This document shows, piece after piece, positions 20,161 through 32,540 of a stretch of 64,000 bases of DNA. Where the stretch lies: assembly GCF_001625305.1 (NCBI RefSeq), contig NW_017803987.1, positions 2,003,803 through 2,067,802 on the forward strand. The letters are read 5' to 3'. Made by a program: the position numbers and the translations under genes. This stretch comes from Branchiostoma belcheri (Eukaryota; Chordata; Leptocardii; Amphioxiformes; Branchiostomatidae). Position 1 is the stretch's first letter. Each line of letters starts with the position of its first letter. The notes below the pieces were generated by a model, which saw only the letters and a list, made by a program, of their open reading frames with translations, made no database searches and was not told the origin of the DNA.

Positions 20161-20753
20161 GGACGCGTCCGGGTTTAAACCATCGCGCAGACAATATAAC
20201 AACCGAATATTAGCTCAGTAAAAGTGATTTACATACAAAAAGCAATGCCCCGGTTAGGTAGGGAAAGTGGGCTTTTTTGAGCTGCTTTAAAATGAGGTGC
20301 TAACGAACATGGCTTTCACATGGTAAATAGGGATAGACCGATTTCATCTCATAATGGTATTAACTGTATTCATTTCATGCATTTCCACGTAGCTCTAATT
20401 TTGCCACTGTTCTCCTTTTGATACGGTCAAGGTTTTTCTTACTAGTATCTAACATTAGTTACGATTTTTCCCCTTTGCTTTTAGCAAAAAGATAGGTTTC
20501 TGATTTTGGTTATCGTACCGTTTTGCGCAGGTAGCAAGGATTTTTCCTTAGTCCTGGATATGGCTAGTTTAAATAACAATAGCACCATATGACCAATATC
20601 TGATGAAAAGCTCTCATTTTTTTTTCCATTTCGTCCCTTTTGGTTATTTTTTTTCTCACAGAAGTTTGTGTCTCTTTGCGAAATCATGTAGCTAACAAAC
20701 AGAAGGCATCTGTGAAGTACTAGTAAACATTGTTTCGCTGTCTTCAAATTAAG

Positions 20754-21123
20754 AGTAGATCGTCTTCCCTTCTTTTAAATTTCCACAGATAAAAGACATG
20801 TAAATTGCATATTTGTTACCGAGAAAAAATAGACAACTACAAAATGTTAGCAACGAAGACCGCTGCATCCAAACCGTAGAAAAAATCGTCTTCTCTTTTA
20901 AATTTCCATAGATAAAATACATTAAAATGCATATTTACCACAGGGAAAAAAAATAGACAACTTTAAAACGTCAGCCCTTGGAGTTAAGATAACTCCATGG
21001 TCAGCCCAACCGTAGAAAAAATCGTATTTTCTTTTAAATTGCCATAAATAAAAGACCTATAAAAATGCATATTTAGAACCGGGAAAAATAGACAACTACA
21101 AAACGCTGCATCCAAACCGCAGG
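20754..21123. repeat. three-copy tandem repeat, 112-136-bp unit
   Basis: Units at 20754-20875, 20876-21011 and 21012-21123 share gtag..aaaatcgt, cttttaaatt.cca, atgcatattt, a ga(a)aaaatagacaact block and, in part, gcatccaaaccg. The middle copy has a 20-30-base insertion containing ggagttaagataactcc. Confidence 0.8.
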
Positions 21124-21996
21124 AAAAAAAACAGGTAAACACCCTATTTAGAAGCGCACAATTCGCTCAAGAGAGACGCCTAAGCTTGGAAGAGACAGAA
21201 ACTGTTTGGATTGGTACCATATTGTTCCACATTGTGGAGGGGTAATGCCGCCTTCTGTCGTCTCTTTGATATCGTGGGGCGTGAAGGAGCCAAACGGATT
21301 TACCCCGCAAGATTCGGAACTAATTCTACCATCAATAATAAATGACTGACATCCTTATTCTGTTAGGTCAGCTGGGAGCGCAAAGATTCCGGTATTAAAA
21401 ATTTACACCGCGGAGGATACCACCACTCCCGCCACCCAGTCGGCCTTTATTTTCCCGGAATTTGGCTAATTCCTGTAAAAGGACGAGGATATGGTGGGAG
21501 ATAGCGGCGTGATCCTGGCGTGAGTGGGGTTACGCACGTAGAGCTGGTGGGGAGGCGTAATTGACAGGTAGCGGGCTCTGAGAGGTTAATCTTCGGCATC
21601 CAAGCGCTCTGTTCCCCGCTAAACCTCACGCGGTCCACCGATACAAGGGGATTTGTGGTTAATACCCCGTGCCCTACTTTTCCTTGGATGAGCACAGCAT
21701 GTTGATCTAGAGTACGTTGCCTTTTCACCCTATCATTTTTTTGTTAACCTCTAAGCTCTAATGCATTTTTTCAAAGTACTGCAGTACAGTGTCTTCAACA
21801 ATAAAACTGTCCGGTAGGACTATGTCACACTTAGGAAAAAAACACAATAGTACAAGCCGTAGATTGTTGTTATCGTTGAGCGAAGGTTTTCTTTGATTTG
21901 TCATTTTTAATACGTTTCCTCAATGCAAGACATAACTTGGACCACTTCTGCGCTCTGAACTAAGTTGATTGCAGGTATATGTGACTGCTAGAAAAT
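21124..21996. other. non-coding sequence of mixed composition
   Basis: A GC-richer complex stretch (21140-21730) precedes AT-rich DNA. A 93-codon minus-strand ORF at 21447-21728 lacks recognisable motifs and is not called a gene. Confidence 0.35.
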
Positions 21997-22317
21997 GAGA
22001 CTACATAGAATTTTCTTCTATGGGACTACATAGAATCTTCCACGGGGGACTACATAGAATCTTCTTCTATAGGACTACATAGAATCTTCTTGTAGGTGGC
22101 TACATAGAATCTTCTTCTATAGGACTACATAGAATCTTCCTCTGGGGGACTACATAGAATCTTCTTCTATGGGACTACATAGAATTTTCTTCTATGGGAC
22201 TACATAGAATCTTCTTATATGGGACTACATAGAATTTTCTTATATGGGACTACATAGAATCTTCGTCTTGGGGACTATAGAATATTCTTGTAGAAGACTA
22301 CATAGAATCTGTAGAAG
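21997..22317. repeat. minisatellite, ~25-bp unit, 13 copies
   Basis: Unit core gactacatagaat followed by cttcttctat or variants. About thirteen head-to-tail copies with substitutions and 1-2-base length changes. The first copies are the most variable. Confidence 0.92.
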
Positions 22318-23465
22318 GACTTCTATCGTCGTTCTAGCTGGTACAATGTACATGAACACAGTATACATGTTGTTAACGTTTGCTATGCTTTCTTACATTT
22401 TAAGCTTGTGTTTAGTAGTCACATCAAAGTTGTTATATATAGATATTTCTTTAACTTGTTGGGATTGATTTGCCCGAAAAACCATGGTTTTAGAATTAAA
22501 TTTGTATAAGCCTGAGAGCCACTTATATAGATCATGTTACATGTAGAAGATCAAGAAAGACCTGCTGTGTTAAAGTTCATTCCTAGAGGAAAGTAAAGGT
22601 TAGTGGAAAATTGAGCCTATACAGAGACCCCTACCGATACTGCAAAGAACAGCAATGGTAGGTAAGGCCACGATCTACTGTTCATTGCACTTTGTTCATT
22701 GTACTAAAACGTAAAAGAGCTAAGAGGAAAGACCGCTGTACAATGAACATGACTATACTTTATCGTCTGTCTTGCCCATCAAGACCAGTCCATAGGCCAG
22801 TGGTAGAATTACCTATATCGTATGAGACAGGCTACTTAACCACTGCACTACGCACGTTATACTTGTACTTAATACCATTAGCCACAGCCTATCTAAATTA
22901 TAGCGTTGGTTTGAGATAAGGCATTATTCACATATGTAGCTGCAGTGGCTTTGTATTTAATCCATTCCACCATGACGCAGAAAACATAATCAGTTTTCCG
23001 GTTTGGTTGCCACACGCCCAGTTACATAATGTAAGATATATAGACTCTGTAAGGTTTGAAACTGTGATAGCGTAAAGATGAAATACATTTTGCACTTGAC
23101 GGTATATTGTACGATAATTGTACGGTACTTTGTGGCACCACCACAAACTACCAGAATGTAAACACACGTGATAATAGCTGTATTTCGAGCTGTGAAACAC
23201 ACGCGTAAAGCATCTTTTTGACATCTCCACTTTCTGAATGACACAAATTTGAATTGTAGTACGGTTGATTCAACAAATTTCGTAAAGAAATGACAAAAAA
23301 ATTACTTCTGTATTGTCCCAATGTTACATAATGCGTCTTTAAGTCCGTGGTTGGTTCTGTCGCAACCTTCTAATTCTGGAACATTCGACGTCGTCAGAAC
23401 CTTACGATCACGACCGACGACGAATGTAAGCGCAATTTTAATGGGTAACACCGCCGCCATTTAGG
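22318..23465. other. intergenic sequence
   Basis: No gene or repeat family recognised. Short ORFs only. Confidence 0.35.
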
Positions 23466-23468
23466 TAA

Positions 23469-23735
23469 GGCCACACCGCCTTAATTTTATGGATGACATC
23501 CGCGCGCGCATTGATTTTCACCTACAATGCCGATTCATAAATGCCGCAAAAAGCCAGCATGTGCCGGCTTGTCGTATACGTCGCTATGTACTGCTGCAAA
23601 TTCACAACACCAGCTTTGTATTCGTATTCCTGTGGTTTAGTAGCATTTTTACTTTTGGTTGGATTTTTTTCGCCCGCGCGCACTAGTTTTGGGGTCTTCC
23701 GAGGATGTCATCCATAAAATTATGTCGGTATGGCC
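23469..23735 (+). mobile_element. Harbinger-like MITE, 267 bp (family H)
   Basis: Terminal repeats begin GGCCACACCG and extend through an attttatggatgacatcc block, with flanking TAA duplications at 23466-23468 and 23736-23738. A 3-bp TNA/TWA duplication fits PIF/Harbinger. The interior (agccagcatgtgccggcttg, gcgcgc ends) is shared with the copy at 63047, which lies in the opposite orientation. Confidence 0.82.
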
Positions 23736-24104
23736 TAACAAATTAACCGTCGACGTCTGAGGTTTTGACATGCTATTAACAACGGCTGGTCGAAAAATCC
23801 TCTCCTAGAAAGGCTCGAATATCGCCTGTTATTTCTTGGGGGTTCAAATCACCCAGCTTTTACTCAACTCAAAATGTCAAAGCTTTTTAAAATGAAGATC
23901 ATATGATCATGGGGAAATAGTTTCTAGAAGAATCTGTGTTCAAAGAAGGTTTAGAAGCCATTTGAGAGAGTTGTTTGCGAGAAGCTCGCTAGGGTGTTGT
24001 GTGTGCGCGTGTGTATGTATATTATGTGTGCATAAGTAAAGTATTATGTACATATCCCATATTCCAAAAGCGACACAGCTCTTCCGCATTCAAGATTGGA
24101 TATT

Positions 24105-24330
24105 CAGCACCAGGGACAGGAAAACACAGTCAGCACCAGGGACAGGGAAACACAGTCAGCACCAGGGACAGGTAAACAGTCAGCACCAAGGACAGGGAAA
24201 CACAGTCAGCACCAGGGACAGGGAAACACAGTCAGCACCAGGGACAGGGAAACACATTCAGCACCAAGGACAGAGAAACACAGTCAGCACCAGGGACAGG
24301 GAAACACAGTCAGCACCAAGGACAGAGAAA
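24105..24330. repeat. minisatellite, 26-bp unit, 9 copies
   Basis: Unit cagcaccagggacaggg plus aaacacagt. One copy is shortened by two bases and several have aagg or agag variants. Because 26 is not a multiple of 3, the apparent repeat peptide is an accident of the period. Confidence 0.92.
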
Positions 24331-24815
24331 TGCACCTTGTTACCTCCATGAAAAATGGAGGTATTGTTTTTGGCGTGTCTGTCTGTGTGTCTGTGTGTGT
24401 GTGTGTCTGTCTGTGTGTCTGTCTGTCTGTGTTTCCGCAACTTTGTGGTCATCATAACTTCAGAAGGCCTTTATGGATTGTAATGATATTTGGTATGTTG
24501 GTAAGTCTTAGGAAGACAAAGGTCAAGGTCAAATATGGGCCTCCTGGTGGATGACCTTGGTACTGCAGCAGAACTTCCGGTTTTTGTATCTTTTGTCTTG
24601 AACATGCTATGGTCTTGATGTTTTGGTAACAGATAGCTTTTCCTGTCAGGAATAAGTGGTGTTAGTTTGGTCCCCCTAGCAGCTTGTTCTGGAACTGCAA
24701 GACACTTTCTGGCGAAATGTTTAAAAGCCAATAAGTCCAGATAGGAACAACATATTTTCATCATTTTTGGTAGGTAGGTAGCTGAGAGAGAGATGTACAC
24801 GATTTAATTAAATTA

Positions 24816-25095
24816 TGCAAATGAGGAGCTAATTTGCATAATTAATGGGGAAATTCTATAATTAGAGTGTTTTACATATAGTACTTTCATACATGTAATC
24901 TATGGCAGCTAGAATGTCAACAGATACCAATTATGCAAATGATGACCTAATTTGCATAATTATTGCGAAAATTATATGATTTCTTAATGGTAAATGATGG
25001 CAATTCAATACCTTGTGATATGTGTAGGCTACTTAAATGTTAACAACACTATGCATATATTATGTTAATATAGAGTTAATTTGCATAATTAATTA
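24816..25095. repeat. paired octamer (ATGCAAAT) inverted motifs
   Basis: The motif attatgcaaatga and its inverted form atttgcataatta occur face to face at about 24822-24845 and 24938-24963, with a half site near 25080. Weak versions recur near 38755-39150. ATGCAAAT is the POU/Oct octamer. Inside a mobile element it is just as likely a structural repeat. Confidence 0.5.
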
Positions 25096-25255
25096 GGAAG
25101 TTTAAATGAGGATGTTTAAATGAAATATTGACCAAAGGATAGGAGTTTGACACGCAAAATATTGTAAGTTGAGTTTAGAACACCATAAATTAAACTACAT
25201 TATATCAACTGCCACCTTATTTCCATAATCAATGAAACAAAACATTTACATAAAC
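24920..25255. repeat. 336-bp segment duplicated across the assembly gap, copy 1
   Basis: Matches 25367-25701 along its whole length with a single one-base difference (attgacc versus attgcc). Copy 2 begins at the first base after the gap. Confidence 0.95.
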
Positions 25256-25346
25256 TCTACATATTTCATGGAGGTATGAAATCTCAGAATTCTTGTGTAT
25301 CAATGTTTACACTTTTTGTAGGGTTCACTAAAGTTCTGCTCATGAC

Positions 25347-25366
25347 NNNNNNNNNNNNNNNNNNNN
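25347..25366. other. assembly gap (20 N)
   Basis: Twenty N characters. The true length is unknown. Confidence 1.
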
Positions 25367-25701
25367 ACAGATACCAATTATGCAAATGATGACCTAATTT
25401 GCATAATTATTGCGAAAATTATATGATTTCTTAATGGTAAATGATGGCAATTCAATACCTTGTGATATGTGTAGGCTACTTAAATGTTAACAACACTATG
25501 CATATATTATGTTAATATAGAGTTAATTTGCATAATTAATTAGGAAGTTTAAATGAGGATGTTTAAATGAAATATTGCCAAAGGATAGGAGTTTGACACG
25601 CAAAATATTGTAAGTTGAGTTTAGAACACCATAAATTAAACTACATTATATCAACTGCCACCTTATTTCCATAATCAATGAAACAAAACATTTACATAAA
25701 C
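25367..25701. repeat. 335-bp duplicated segment, copy 2
   Basis: Starts exactly at the gap edge and repeats 24920-25255 almost exactly, then diverges into different flanking DNA. Most likely an unmerged second haplotype or a gap-filling artefact. A true recent tandem duplication is the alternative. Confidence 0.95.
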
Positions 25702-26105
25702 ATATATGTAGCAATTAACTATCATGCAAGTTACGGAACCTGCAAATTATTTTTAAATGTGTAGTTTTTAGTTTTTAGGGGCATAGTTTTTAAAACTAAT
25801 AAAAGAAACACTTACTAAATGTAGCATCAGCAACTAATCAACGATTTTTTCTTACATTAGCAAACAAAATCATCGTGAAAAAAGTAAAATAAATGTTTAT
25901 AATTGTCTTAACGAATAATCAACATAAAGCTATTCAAAATATTTTCAGGAATTACGAGTTTGTATTTTAGCACACACAGATACAGTTATACAATCGCATG
26001 GGCTTCCAATTGAATGACAAGACCCAGCATAAAAATCTCTTACATCTGAATTTGTTCATAAAAGAAAAATATATATATATATAAGTATTATAAAGCTGTG
26101 CCAGA

Positions 26106-26288
26106 GCGACGCCACAATATTAAAATTGCTGACAAAATGAAGTTATGAGACTCACTTAATCAAAATAAATAAACAAACAAACAAATACAGCAACAAAGTG
26201 ACGCCATAATGTTGAAATTGCTGACAAAATAAGGCCATGATACGCACTTAATTAAAACAAACAAAGAAACAAAAGCAGCAACAAACAA
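26106..26288. repeat. tandem duplication, ~92-bp unit
   Basis: Units 26106-26197 and 26198-26288 share gacgcca.aat.tt, aaattgctgacaaaat, cacttaat and an (aaac)n stretch ending agcaacaaa. Confidence 0.8.
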
Positions 26289-26329
26289 TACGTACCAAAA
26301 TAAAGCTTTGCCCTGGCCTCCGAATGACG

Positions 26330-26650
26330 CGTGAAAAATCACGACCACCGACTATGGCCCGGCGGCGGTACGTGACGAAAAAAGACCCCCGAAACCCGCG
26401 CCCAGCCGCCGACTAGGAGGACCACAACGCCGCGTTCTCACTTCCCGAAAACACCGAATACTCAGATTTATCTCTCAACGATTTGAAATTCTTCCGTTAC
26501 TACCTTTTTAAATCCTTCTGATAACAATTAGAACAAGCGTAAATACTAGAGCGTTAATTAACGGTACCCGGTATTAATTAAAAATCTACCGGATGCCCAA
26601 CTAGACCAGACACCGCTCAGCTCCCGCTGTTCTCCTCGCTTCTGGAAGAG
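26330..26650. promoter_or_regulatory. CpG-rich complex tract, candidate cis-regulatory
   Basis: A short GC-rich stretch (cggcggcggtacg, gcccagccgccgac) is followed by homeodomain-like motifs (gttaattaacgg, tattaattaaaa). No coding frame is recognised. Function is inferred from composition only. Confidence 0.22.
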
Positions 26651-29600
26651 TCTAAACCTGTACGTCTGACACACTTCTGACGAACGTACCAAATCGTGCC
26701 GTGGGGTGTTTTTGAAATAACAGATTTTAATAACTATGTATAAGTGCTCTGCGTCTTCTTTAATATTACAATAATATTTACTGGTCTGTTAAAATGTACT
26801 ATCCCCAAAAACACCAATATCCGAAAACCATGTATAATTAGGTTTAGTGCTATTTCTACTGTCAAAGTACCCCTTTACCAAAGTGGGCCCGTCCAAGCAC
26901 AACAGGTGTGGCAGCGATTAGCATGTATAACGATGTCTCTTCTAAAGACATCCTAGGTACCCACAGTATCTGCCTGATGAGCAGCTTCAAGTTAGAATTG
27001 AAATAATGAATCGCTGCAATCCATATAAAACGTTAATACATATTTTTACAGATTTAATTGACGTATGGAATCTATATTTACTCATAATAATGATATTTCT
27101 TTGTCAAACTGCCTTCTGATATCATTGCTACAATCGTCATGTTTAAAATGCACTTATTTACCAACATGATGCTCTATCTACCATAAAATATACCAATGTG
27201 TATTCTATTCACCTACAACAATTAAAAATTCAGTATGACATTTGTGCAGTACCGGTAACATAGCGGGACCGTAGATTGCATTGTTCATCTCCACGACTGA
27301 AGTACCCAGGCAAACCAGAGTACAGCTCTAACGATAGATAAATAGCTAATTATGGATCATGTGCAGCTAATACTTAATAAACCGTGTGGCAATGCCGGCA
27401 TCTGTAGACATGGCAAATAACCAGCATCACACATTCAGACATCAAGCGAAGTCTGGAGGCAAACAAAGAGAGACGCGACAGCCGACATTTTGACTGTTGC
27501 CATGTATCGAATAAAATTGTTACCGCTGTAGGCATATGTTGTATTGTGCGACGCCTACATCAATTTCAGTTACTAGTAAATCCCCACCATCTTTCCCAGA
27601 TATGTTGCCATAACAACAGGCATATAATATCAATCCACAACAGCTCTATCTTTAACAACCTTACATCGTCATTTTTACGTGGGCAAAATTGCTCTTGATA
27701 TCATCAAGCGGTGAGAAAAGTAGCGTGATACGCCATTTCCTCCCAACACAAAACATCAGAAAAGAATCTAAGAACATAACGATGAGCGTCAGAGATGTAT
27801 TTTCGTCTCTTCCTGGATCTGTGACGCGAGTTAGTTTGATAGCTAAAGCCGGAAGAATCCCTCCACACACAGCCGTGTCGTCACCACTTGTGAAATTAGA
27901 AAAACACTTGAAGATGTCTAACATAAAAGATGCGGAAACGATTATGTTTTTGAAGCCTTATTTCTGGATAACATGGCTCTCGCTCTGGTCCAAATTTTTT
28001 ACCTCAATTTGAGTCGCTTCTGACAAATACACATGTGTCGCAGTTAGAACTGCAATTAGTACTATTAATCTAGTACTGGCGTTATTAAAAAAAACATATA
28101 GTCAAGTCTAATCCAATCCATAAGGTGTAACCGCTTTTTTTTAGTCATGGCCCAATTTAACAACCTCAATTGATGACAATTTCTCCATATCAAGGCAAAT
28201 CAGAAAAGCACACAATCACTATGCAACATACAAAACGAACTAGAATGAATTTGACTGAAAACTATGCAGAATGAAAAAAAAACATTTGGATCCGGAGGTT
28301 GGGAACATATGGAACCAACCAAAAAGACCACATTCAATTGTGAGATGAACAGGACTTAATAATTTACAATGATCTATTAAAATGTATGTACATAATACAG
28401 AGTTAATACACCGTGAGCACCTCTATCTTGTAGATATGTTTCTTGGAAAATAGATGTATGTGATGAAAATGCTTTATTAACGTTTTTATGCCATTTTGTC
28501 TGGAGTAACCACCCCCTCCCACTCCAACCATTTTTTCTCAGTCTCTTGAGTTGTTGTTGAGATCTGGTTGTAATGTACACGTCCTAGCCCGCACTTTATG
28601 CACCAAAGAAGGGGTATCAGTTGCATAAAGAAGTAAGATTTAAGCATAAATTACACCAATTCGTGACCCATTTGACAAAGAGATAGTCGCCTTTTGAGTC
28701 TGCGAGTGTTTTTATCCTCTAATGGCGTCTGTATTGTTTGATGTATAAATCTGTAATGTCAGTATGTCTTGTTCATTTTGTGGATAGACAAAATGAGTCA
28801 ATAGAAATTAGAGAGAACCTTGTGAATGCTGTATGTGCGAAAAACACAAACATACTGCATTTTCCCCACAATAACTTGCCCATATTTTGGCTATTGCTTA
28901 GTTAATGCATGATCATTACAGCTTTGGTAGAATTGTGCTAGTGCATGGTTTCTAGAGCAAACAGTATAATATAGTAATAAATGACATGTATATAATCTTT
29001 TGAAGCGTTTTGCTTTATTGTAATGTAAGAAAAAGCCGAACAGTTCATAAATAAAACACACAGACACTGTATAATGTAGGTACCTTATGCTCACGAAAAT
29101 CTGACATTTACACTCCAACTTCATCCATATTCAAACATGCTGCTCCTTCATTAACGTATAAGATCAAGTAAACAGACGATATAGAATAACGAATGTGAGA
29201 CCTTTTGACGGTATAAACTACAATGCTAATGATTAAGTAACATCAGAGATAACATTGAAAAGGTACCAGCAAGACCAAAATTACAAACTGTTTTGTTTCA
29301 TAGGGGACGGTATTGCCTAACACCAAATCTAATAAACACATAGCCATGTTAACATTTCGTTGTTCAAAGACAACACACCCTTTACTGGCCATTACATAAC
29401 ATTTCGGCCCAAAACAATGAAAAGACTCTGAGTCAAAACCTAAATGTGAATGACATGTACAACCTTGTTTTTGTAACGCGATATGCGTATAATTAGAGAT
29501 TGTAACATGCGCCAAAACAAGCTGCACATGGTATGCTAATTTTCTCAAACTCTCACAATTTACACTAGATTGACCCTCCTTACGTAGACAATTCAATATC

Positions 29601-29680
29601 ATGTTCACTGGTATTAACCATGTGTTAGACACACACCAGGCTAGCTAAACAACAGCATATTTTTTACACGAGGATAGAAT
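26651..29680. other. intergenic AT-rich sequence, no gene seen
   Basis: ORFs up to 129 codons (29243-29632, minus) occur, but none shows a domain, a signal or splice support. The pair of opposite ORFs near 27661-28012 overlap each other and are not called. Confidence 0.35.
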
Positions 29681-29857
29681 ATGATTATGAACTTAGCTTG
29701 TTTTGTAAGGCATCAACAAACCGAGCTTGTTTTCGATTTGAAACTGCAAGATGCTCTGGTAAGAATGATAATTGAGTTTTACATAAACTATGGTGAATTG
29801 TCAATAGACGACTTACTGGGCAGCAAGGCTAAAAAGAAACGCAAGTTTGAGGTATAG
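29681..29857 (+). CDS. small ORF, 58 codons, unknown
   Basis: ATG to TAG without recognisable family. The peptide has a hydrophobic/acidic middle (IIEFYINYGELSIDDLL) and a basic GSKAKKKRKF tail like a nuclear localisation signal. Two splice-donor-like sites (CTG|GTAAGA inside the ORF and GAG|GTATAG at its end) leave open that it is part of an exon. In AT-rich DNA an ORF this long can arise by chance, and nothing else supports translation. Confidence 0.15.
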   Translation: MIMNLACFVRHQQTELVFDLKLQDALVRMIIEFYINYGELSIDDLLGSKAKKKRKFEV

Positions 29858-31624
29858 TATTCGGCCATGTGGGGAATATCACAGTTTTTAAACATGTTTG
29901 TATAGTTCAATGATGTCCCCGTTTTATACAGTGATTAAAATGATGAAGTGCTATAGGCCTAATATACGTCAATATGTAAAGACATGCCGGTCTACTTTCT
30001 ACATTCGTAAATATAATTTCATAAGGTTGGTAAATGGCTGAACAGCATGAATAGTAAAGTCATTATTCACAACCACCTATTAATATCTTGTAATCGCCAA
30101 AGTATAATTGCCTTCATGAAAATGACAGACGGCCATCGAAACGTCGACTGTTTAAAAAAAAAACAGGTTGTTGTGACCTATAAAGAGCTTCGCTGTTCTA
30201 CTTTCTATAGTGCCTTACATAATATTACAGCGGCCTGAAACGTGTTGTATGTAAATTCAAATTATATAGACTGTGAGTCTTTTATTTGTCAAGCTGTGCA
30301 CATTTAAACATGACGCTTCTGCTATTTTACATGAGACGACCAGGTGGAAAGAAAATGAAAAGTCATTAGATAGATTCATTGCAATTGAATAGATCTTTAT
30401 CTGTTTTATATCTCGCCTTTCCTACCATCAATGCTACAGTTACTGACATTTTACCTTAAGTCTTTTATGTAATAGTATAACTACTGTATAGCCCCGTGCG
30501 GACATGCAAATATCAATCATAAATGTTATGATATGACATGGCAACAATAACACCATGACCTGATATCTAACACGCGTCAAATGAGTCATAACAATGATTA
30601 TATTATGCAGACTGCCGTCAAAATGAATATATTCATACTTACGGAATCAATAACTCTATTTATGATAACAATATTATGTAAAGCACCTGGTTGTCTTTTG
30701 TTTAGTTGTACATATGGGCTGACATAGTCTTAATCTGTATAACGTAAGTGTAACATCAATTTGGCATTGTTTTGTTATACTTGATGTGAATATCAGAAAA
30801 GTATCTCACTAGGCTCTTATTTGATGCCACTTAAATCTCTTTTATTGGCAGGTAAATATCTATTGTTAACTTTATATGAACTCCACAATGAATATTGACA
30901 TCGATGACCCTTAAATTTGTCCTGTTTGAAAAGGTTTTGTTGTAAGGATATGTGTAATGGTTTGGCAGTTGCTGGCTAGCATTATTAGTACAACTGTGTC
31001 AAAGAAAATATAACCACATCAATACCAAAAAAAGCTGAAATGAAGCTCATTGCAAAAAAAAATCTAGATCTTAGGGATGCAGACAGATACAACTGATGAA
31101 CTCATCAACGAAACACTTGTTTTTGCTGTTCATTAAGACAGTGTTTCGTTTTTTTTGTCATATCGACTTGAGTGCACATGTACTAAGTCTGGAACTTACA
31201 ATTAGTATGCTAAGATTAGTAGATATATAGCTGATGTCACAACCACATGCTATTCTAAAACGGTACCATTGAAAAGGTTCTCTAAAGATTGTGTGATAGG
31301 AATTAGGATATGCAAAAACGTTTTTCATGCAACTGAATGTTGAACCTACTTTCAACATAATTCCAGCGTGGCAAATCATAATTGATAGAGCACGCTTTGT
31401 TAATTGAGAGGGAACATGCTAATTATAATTTATATCACATTTTAGCATAGACGTTCTGATTTATTGAATGGATTTGATATTTCTCTTGCTATCCAGTCCA
31501 GCAACATGAAAACTACGGATGTCTTTGTGACCGCGGTCAGCCTATACTAATTGTTACCTATCACAACAGTACTTATACGGAATACGTACAGAAAGACATT
31601 GCGTATACTAGTACATTGTAACAA
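29858..31624. other. intergenic AT-rich sequence
   Basis: No gene, RNA or repeat recognised. Confidence 0.35.
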
Positions 31625-31880
31625 GTACAGTATATTGTGTACAACCATACCCCATATTTAGAGATATGGATATCAAACATTATAGGCTATCTAAGGTATT
31701 AACATGAGATTGTTATCGTTAGTATCTTCTGCCTGTAATCTACAGTTGACAAAAGTGCCGTTGTGTCGCGTAAGTTTGCATATATCTATAGGTCTGCTCC
31801 TATATACAAATATCATAATTGTTTATATTACAGTGGCTATGTTAGTCACACCAAAGAAGTTTTGTCAACGAAAAAACAAA
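31625..31880. repeat. local repeat family R, diverged copy 1
   Basis: Shares in order with 32541-32955: gtacagtat, cataccc.atat.tagagata, ggctat/cta, ggtattaaca..ga, ttgttatcgtta, aagtttg.atat, ttacagtggct and tttgtcaac. The second copy contains about 130 extra bases. Confidence 0.65.
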
Positions 31881-32540
31881 CAAATTTCTGTTAACAAAAC
31901 TCCTGAAAATAGCTACCATCACTGTTAGTACTACTATCGCTTATTTTCCGGTACAGCTTATAGTATACGCAGAAAACAACTAGAATGTCACTTATTATCC
32001 TATATCTACACCGTGTATCATACTATACATCCGGATAAGTCTATGTAAAATGTTGTTGATTTTGTGGTAAGAAGAATAGCTATTCTATATTTCATCATTT
32101 CCTGGTCTAAATCAATAACTTAGACGTTGTAACCAATATGTCTACTACCAGTTTGAAGTCGGTGTGTATGCTTTATATGTATATCTGTATTGCAGTGGTA
32201 TCATCAAATGTCAGGTCAGGGCGACACAAAACAACATTGAAAGTTCTTTCAATGTAAAGATACGCCTTCTTGATAATCCTGGTGTCCACTACACCCCAAG
32301 AGAGCTGTCCTTGGTGCTAAAATACTAGTTGCTTGGCCGTGTCACGGTTACGTTGTTTTGCTATCGTCTTTTGGTCTGCTTTGCGAAGCCCGTTAGCCAG
32401 TTATCATGAACAACATGACGAGGACACGCGTATGACCTAAAAACGAGTTTGAAATCATCACTACATTTCCTCGAGTATGTGTTTGCAAATGTGTTTGCTT
32501 GAAGACATTATCAACCAGAGCATTGTCTAGAGATCGAAAC

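Larger units (their letters stand above)
24341..25276 (+). mobile_element. long non-coding TIR-like element with TGTCTG tract
   Basis: Begins TACCTCCATGAAA and ends with its exact complement (25264-25276), about 936 bp. After a tgtctg/tgtg microsatellite (24375-24430) comes a block with cttcagaaggcctttatggattg and atatttggtatgttggtaag, then several attatgcaaat...atttgcataat units. Diverged relatives occur at 38390-39150 (plus) and 49990-50160 (minus). Class unknown and no target duplication seen. Confidence 0.6.

Noticed and set aside
24046-24554. HQGQGNTVST-type repeat protein
   Set aside because: The 26-bp minisatellite period shifts frame each unit, so all three frames give similar peptides. 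The ORF then runs into another repeat.
27661-28012. Overlapping ORFs on both strands (87 and 107 codons)
   Set aside because: The minus frame has hydrophobic stretches, but a stop lies just upstream and no membrane protein family is recognisable. Opposite frames are equally open.
29243-29632. 129-codon minus-strand ORF
   Set aside because: The longest in its region, but Cys-rich without a pattern, no splice logic and no family. Compatible with chance.
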